NCBI GenBank assembly: GCA_037147395.1 | Contig: JBAWVG010000074.1 | Location: 1-5,841, forward strand | Length of the DNA: 5,841 bases | Direction: 5' to 3' | DNA from: VFJL01 sp037147395 | Lineage (GTDB): Bacteria > Pseudomonadota > Gammaproteobacteria > Burkholderiales > Nitrosomonadaceae | In this document: piece by piece, positions 5,045 to 5,841 of the stretch | How the letters are laid out: every line of letters starts with the position of its first letter | Position numbering within the stretch: position 1 is the first letter of the stretch | Program-made: the position numbers and the translations under genes | The notes under the pieces: model-generated | Seen by the model: only the letters and a program-made list of their open reading frames with translations | What the model was told of the DNA's origin: nothing | Databases searched by the model: none

Positions 5045-5841
5045 ATGGAATCACAGAAAAAATTTACGCCCACGTTCAGTTTTGAATTCTTTCCTCCGCA
5101 GACGCAGGAGGGAATGGAGAAGCTGCGCGCTGCTCGTAAGCAGTTAGCACAACTCAATCCAAAATTCTTCTCAGTGACTTTCGGCGCGGGTGGATCCACC
5201 CGTGACCGTACCTTGGAAGCGGTGTTGGAGATTCAAGCTGAAGGGCATACAGCGGCCCCGCATCTCTCCTGTATCGGCTCGACAGCTGAGAATATTCAGA
5301 CCATGCTGGAGAGGTATCGTGACCAGGGTATCCGTCATATCGTCGCACTCCGTGGTGACCTGCCATCGGGTATGGCTCAGGCGGGAGAGTTTCGTTATGC
5401 CAATGAACTGGTCACGTTTATTCGTAGAGAGTTTGGAGATGTCTTCCATATTGAGGTGGCGGCCTATCCGGAGTACCACCCCCAGTCACGGTCCTCTCAG
5501 GAGGATCTACAGAACTTTAAGCGTAAGGTGGACTCAGGTGCAAATTCCGCGATTACTCAGTACTTCTACAATGCGGATGCCTACTTTAATTTCATAGAGG
5601 CATGCGAAGCGCAGGGGATCTGTATCCCGATCGTGCCCGGCATCATGCCGATTAATAAGTTTTCTCAATTGGCAAGATTTTCGGATACCTGCGGTGCTGA
5701 GATTCCACGGTGGATCAGGAAGAGGCTGGAGAGTTACGGGGATGACAGTGCATCCATCCGTGCTTTTGGACTTGATGTTGTGACCGATCTGTGTGACCGA
5801 TTGCTCAAGGGCGGGGCACCGGGATTACATTTCTATACCCT
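5045..5841 (+). CDS. metF: 5,10-methylenetetrahydrofolate reductase (C-terminus cut by window edge)
   Basis: An FAD enzyme of the cytosol that reduces 5,10-methylene- to 5-methyl-tetrahydrofolate, the methyl donor for making methionine from homocysteine. In view are 265 codons with no stop; bacterial MetF is usually about 280-300 residues, so only a short C-terminal part is missing. Family motifs: FSFEFFPP (11-18, with catalytic glutamate E14), VTFGAGGSTRDRT (44-56), ALRGD (101-105, with the flavin-tuning aspartate D105), AAYPEYHP (139-146), TQYFYNAD (171-178) and PGIMPI (198-203). ATG 5045 has GAGGGAG (5031-5037) upstream with normal spacing and gives an N-terminus of the usual length. It lies 27 bp behind ahcY with no terminator between, so it should share ahcY transcription and so follow SAH levels if the riboswitch affects mRNA abundance or coupled translation. 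Confidence 0.96.
   Translation, partial: MESQKKFTPTFSFEFFPPQTQEGMEKLRAARKQLAQLNPKFFSVTFGAGGSTRDRTLEAVLEIQAEGHTAAPHLSCIGSTAENIQTMLERYRDQGIRHIVALRGDLPSGMAQAGEFRYANELVTFIRREFGDVFHIEVAAYPEYHPQSRSSQEDLQNFKRKVDSGANSAITQYFYNADAYFNFIEACEAQGICIPIVPGIMPINKFSQLARFSDTCGAEIPRWIRKRLESYGDDSASIRAFGLDVVTDLCDRLLKGGAPGLHFYT

Noticed and set aside
5154..5597. Overlapping open frames on both strands within metF (70, 102 and 135 residues)
   Set aside because: They are out-of-frame shadows of metF, whose frame holds all family motifs.

Overview
The window comes from a bacterial chromosome, most likely a gammaproteobacterium, possibly of the sulfur-oxidising or chemoautotrophic kind. The evidence is the proteobacterial-type AhcY with its extra segment, the MetK, MetF and DUF2024 sequences, a PhoB-type promoter, an SAH riboswitch in front of ahcY, and a GC content near one half by eye. 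The exact lineage is inference. No mobile element, CRISPR array, tRNA or rRNA was seen.

Left part (1-1709, minus strand) is phosphate acquisition. A periplasmic phosphate-binding protein (PstS, 602-1627) is followed by a perfect hairpin terminator (515-551). Next comes the 5' end of an outer-membrane porin gene, probably of the phosphate-selective OprO/OprP type, which runs off the left edge. The porin promoter carries a clear four-unit array of 11-bp PhoB-box repeats (350-393). The pstS promoter carries a weaker box with the same box-to-minus-10 spacing. The two genes therefore look like separately transcribed members of a phosphate-starvation regulon: the porin brings phosphate across the outer membrane and PstS captures it in the periplasm. 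No pstCAB is visible here.

Middle (1710-2262): the divergent intergenic region leads into a small cytosolic DUF2024 protein of unknown function (1877-2134). A 128-bp gap with no recognised signal follows.

Right part (2263-5841, plus strand) is the activated methyl cycle. metK makes S-adenosylmethionine (SAM). An SAH riboswitch (about 3477-3554) then precedes ahcY, which removes S-adenosylhomocysteine (SAH). metF follows 27 bp behind ahcY and supplies methyl-tetrahydrofolate for remethylating homocysteine; it is cut by the right edge. The 3' strand of the aptamer can alternatively form a continuous 10-bp helix with the first codons of ahcY, covering its whole AUG. This gives a simple model for an SAH-induced ON switch acting on translation, and it is the most interesting signal in the window.
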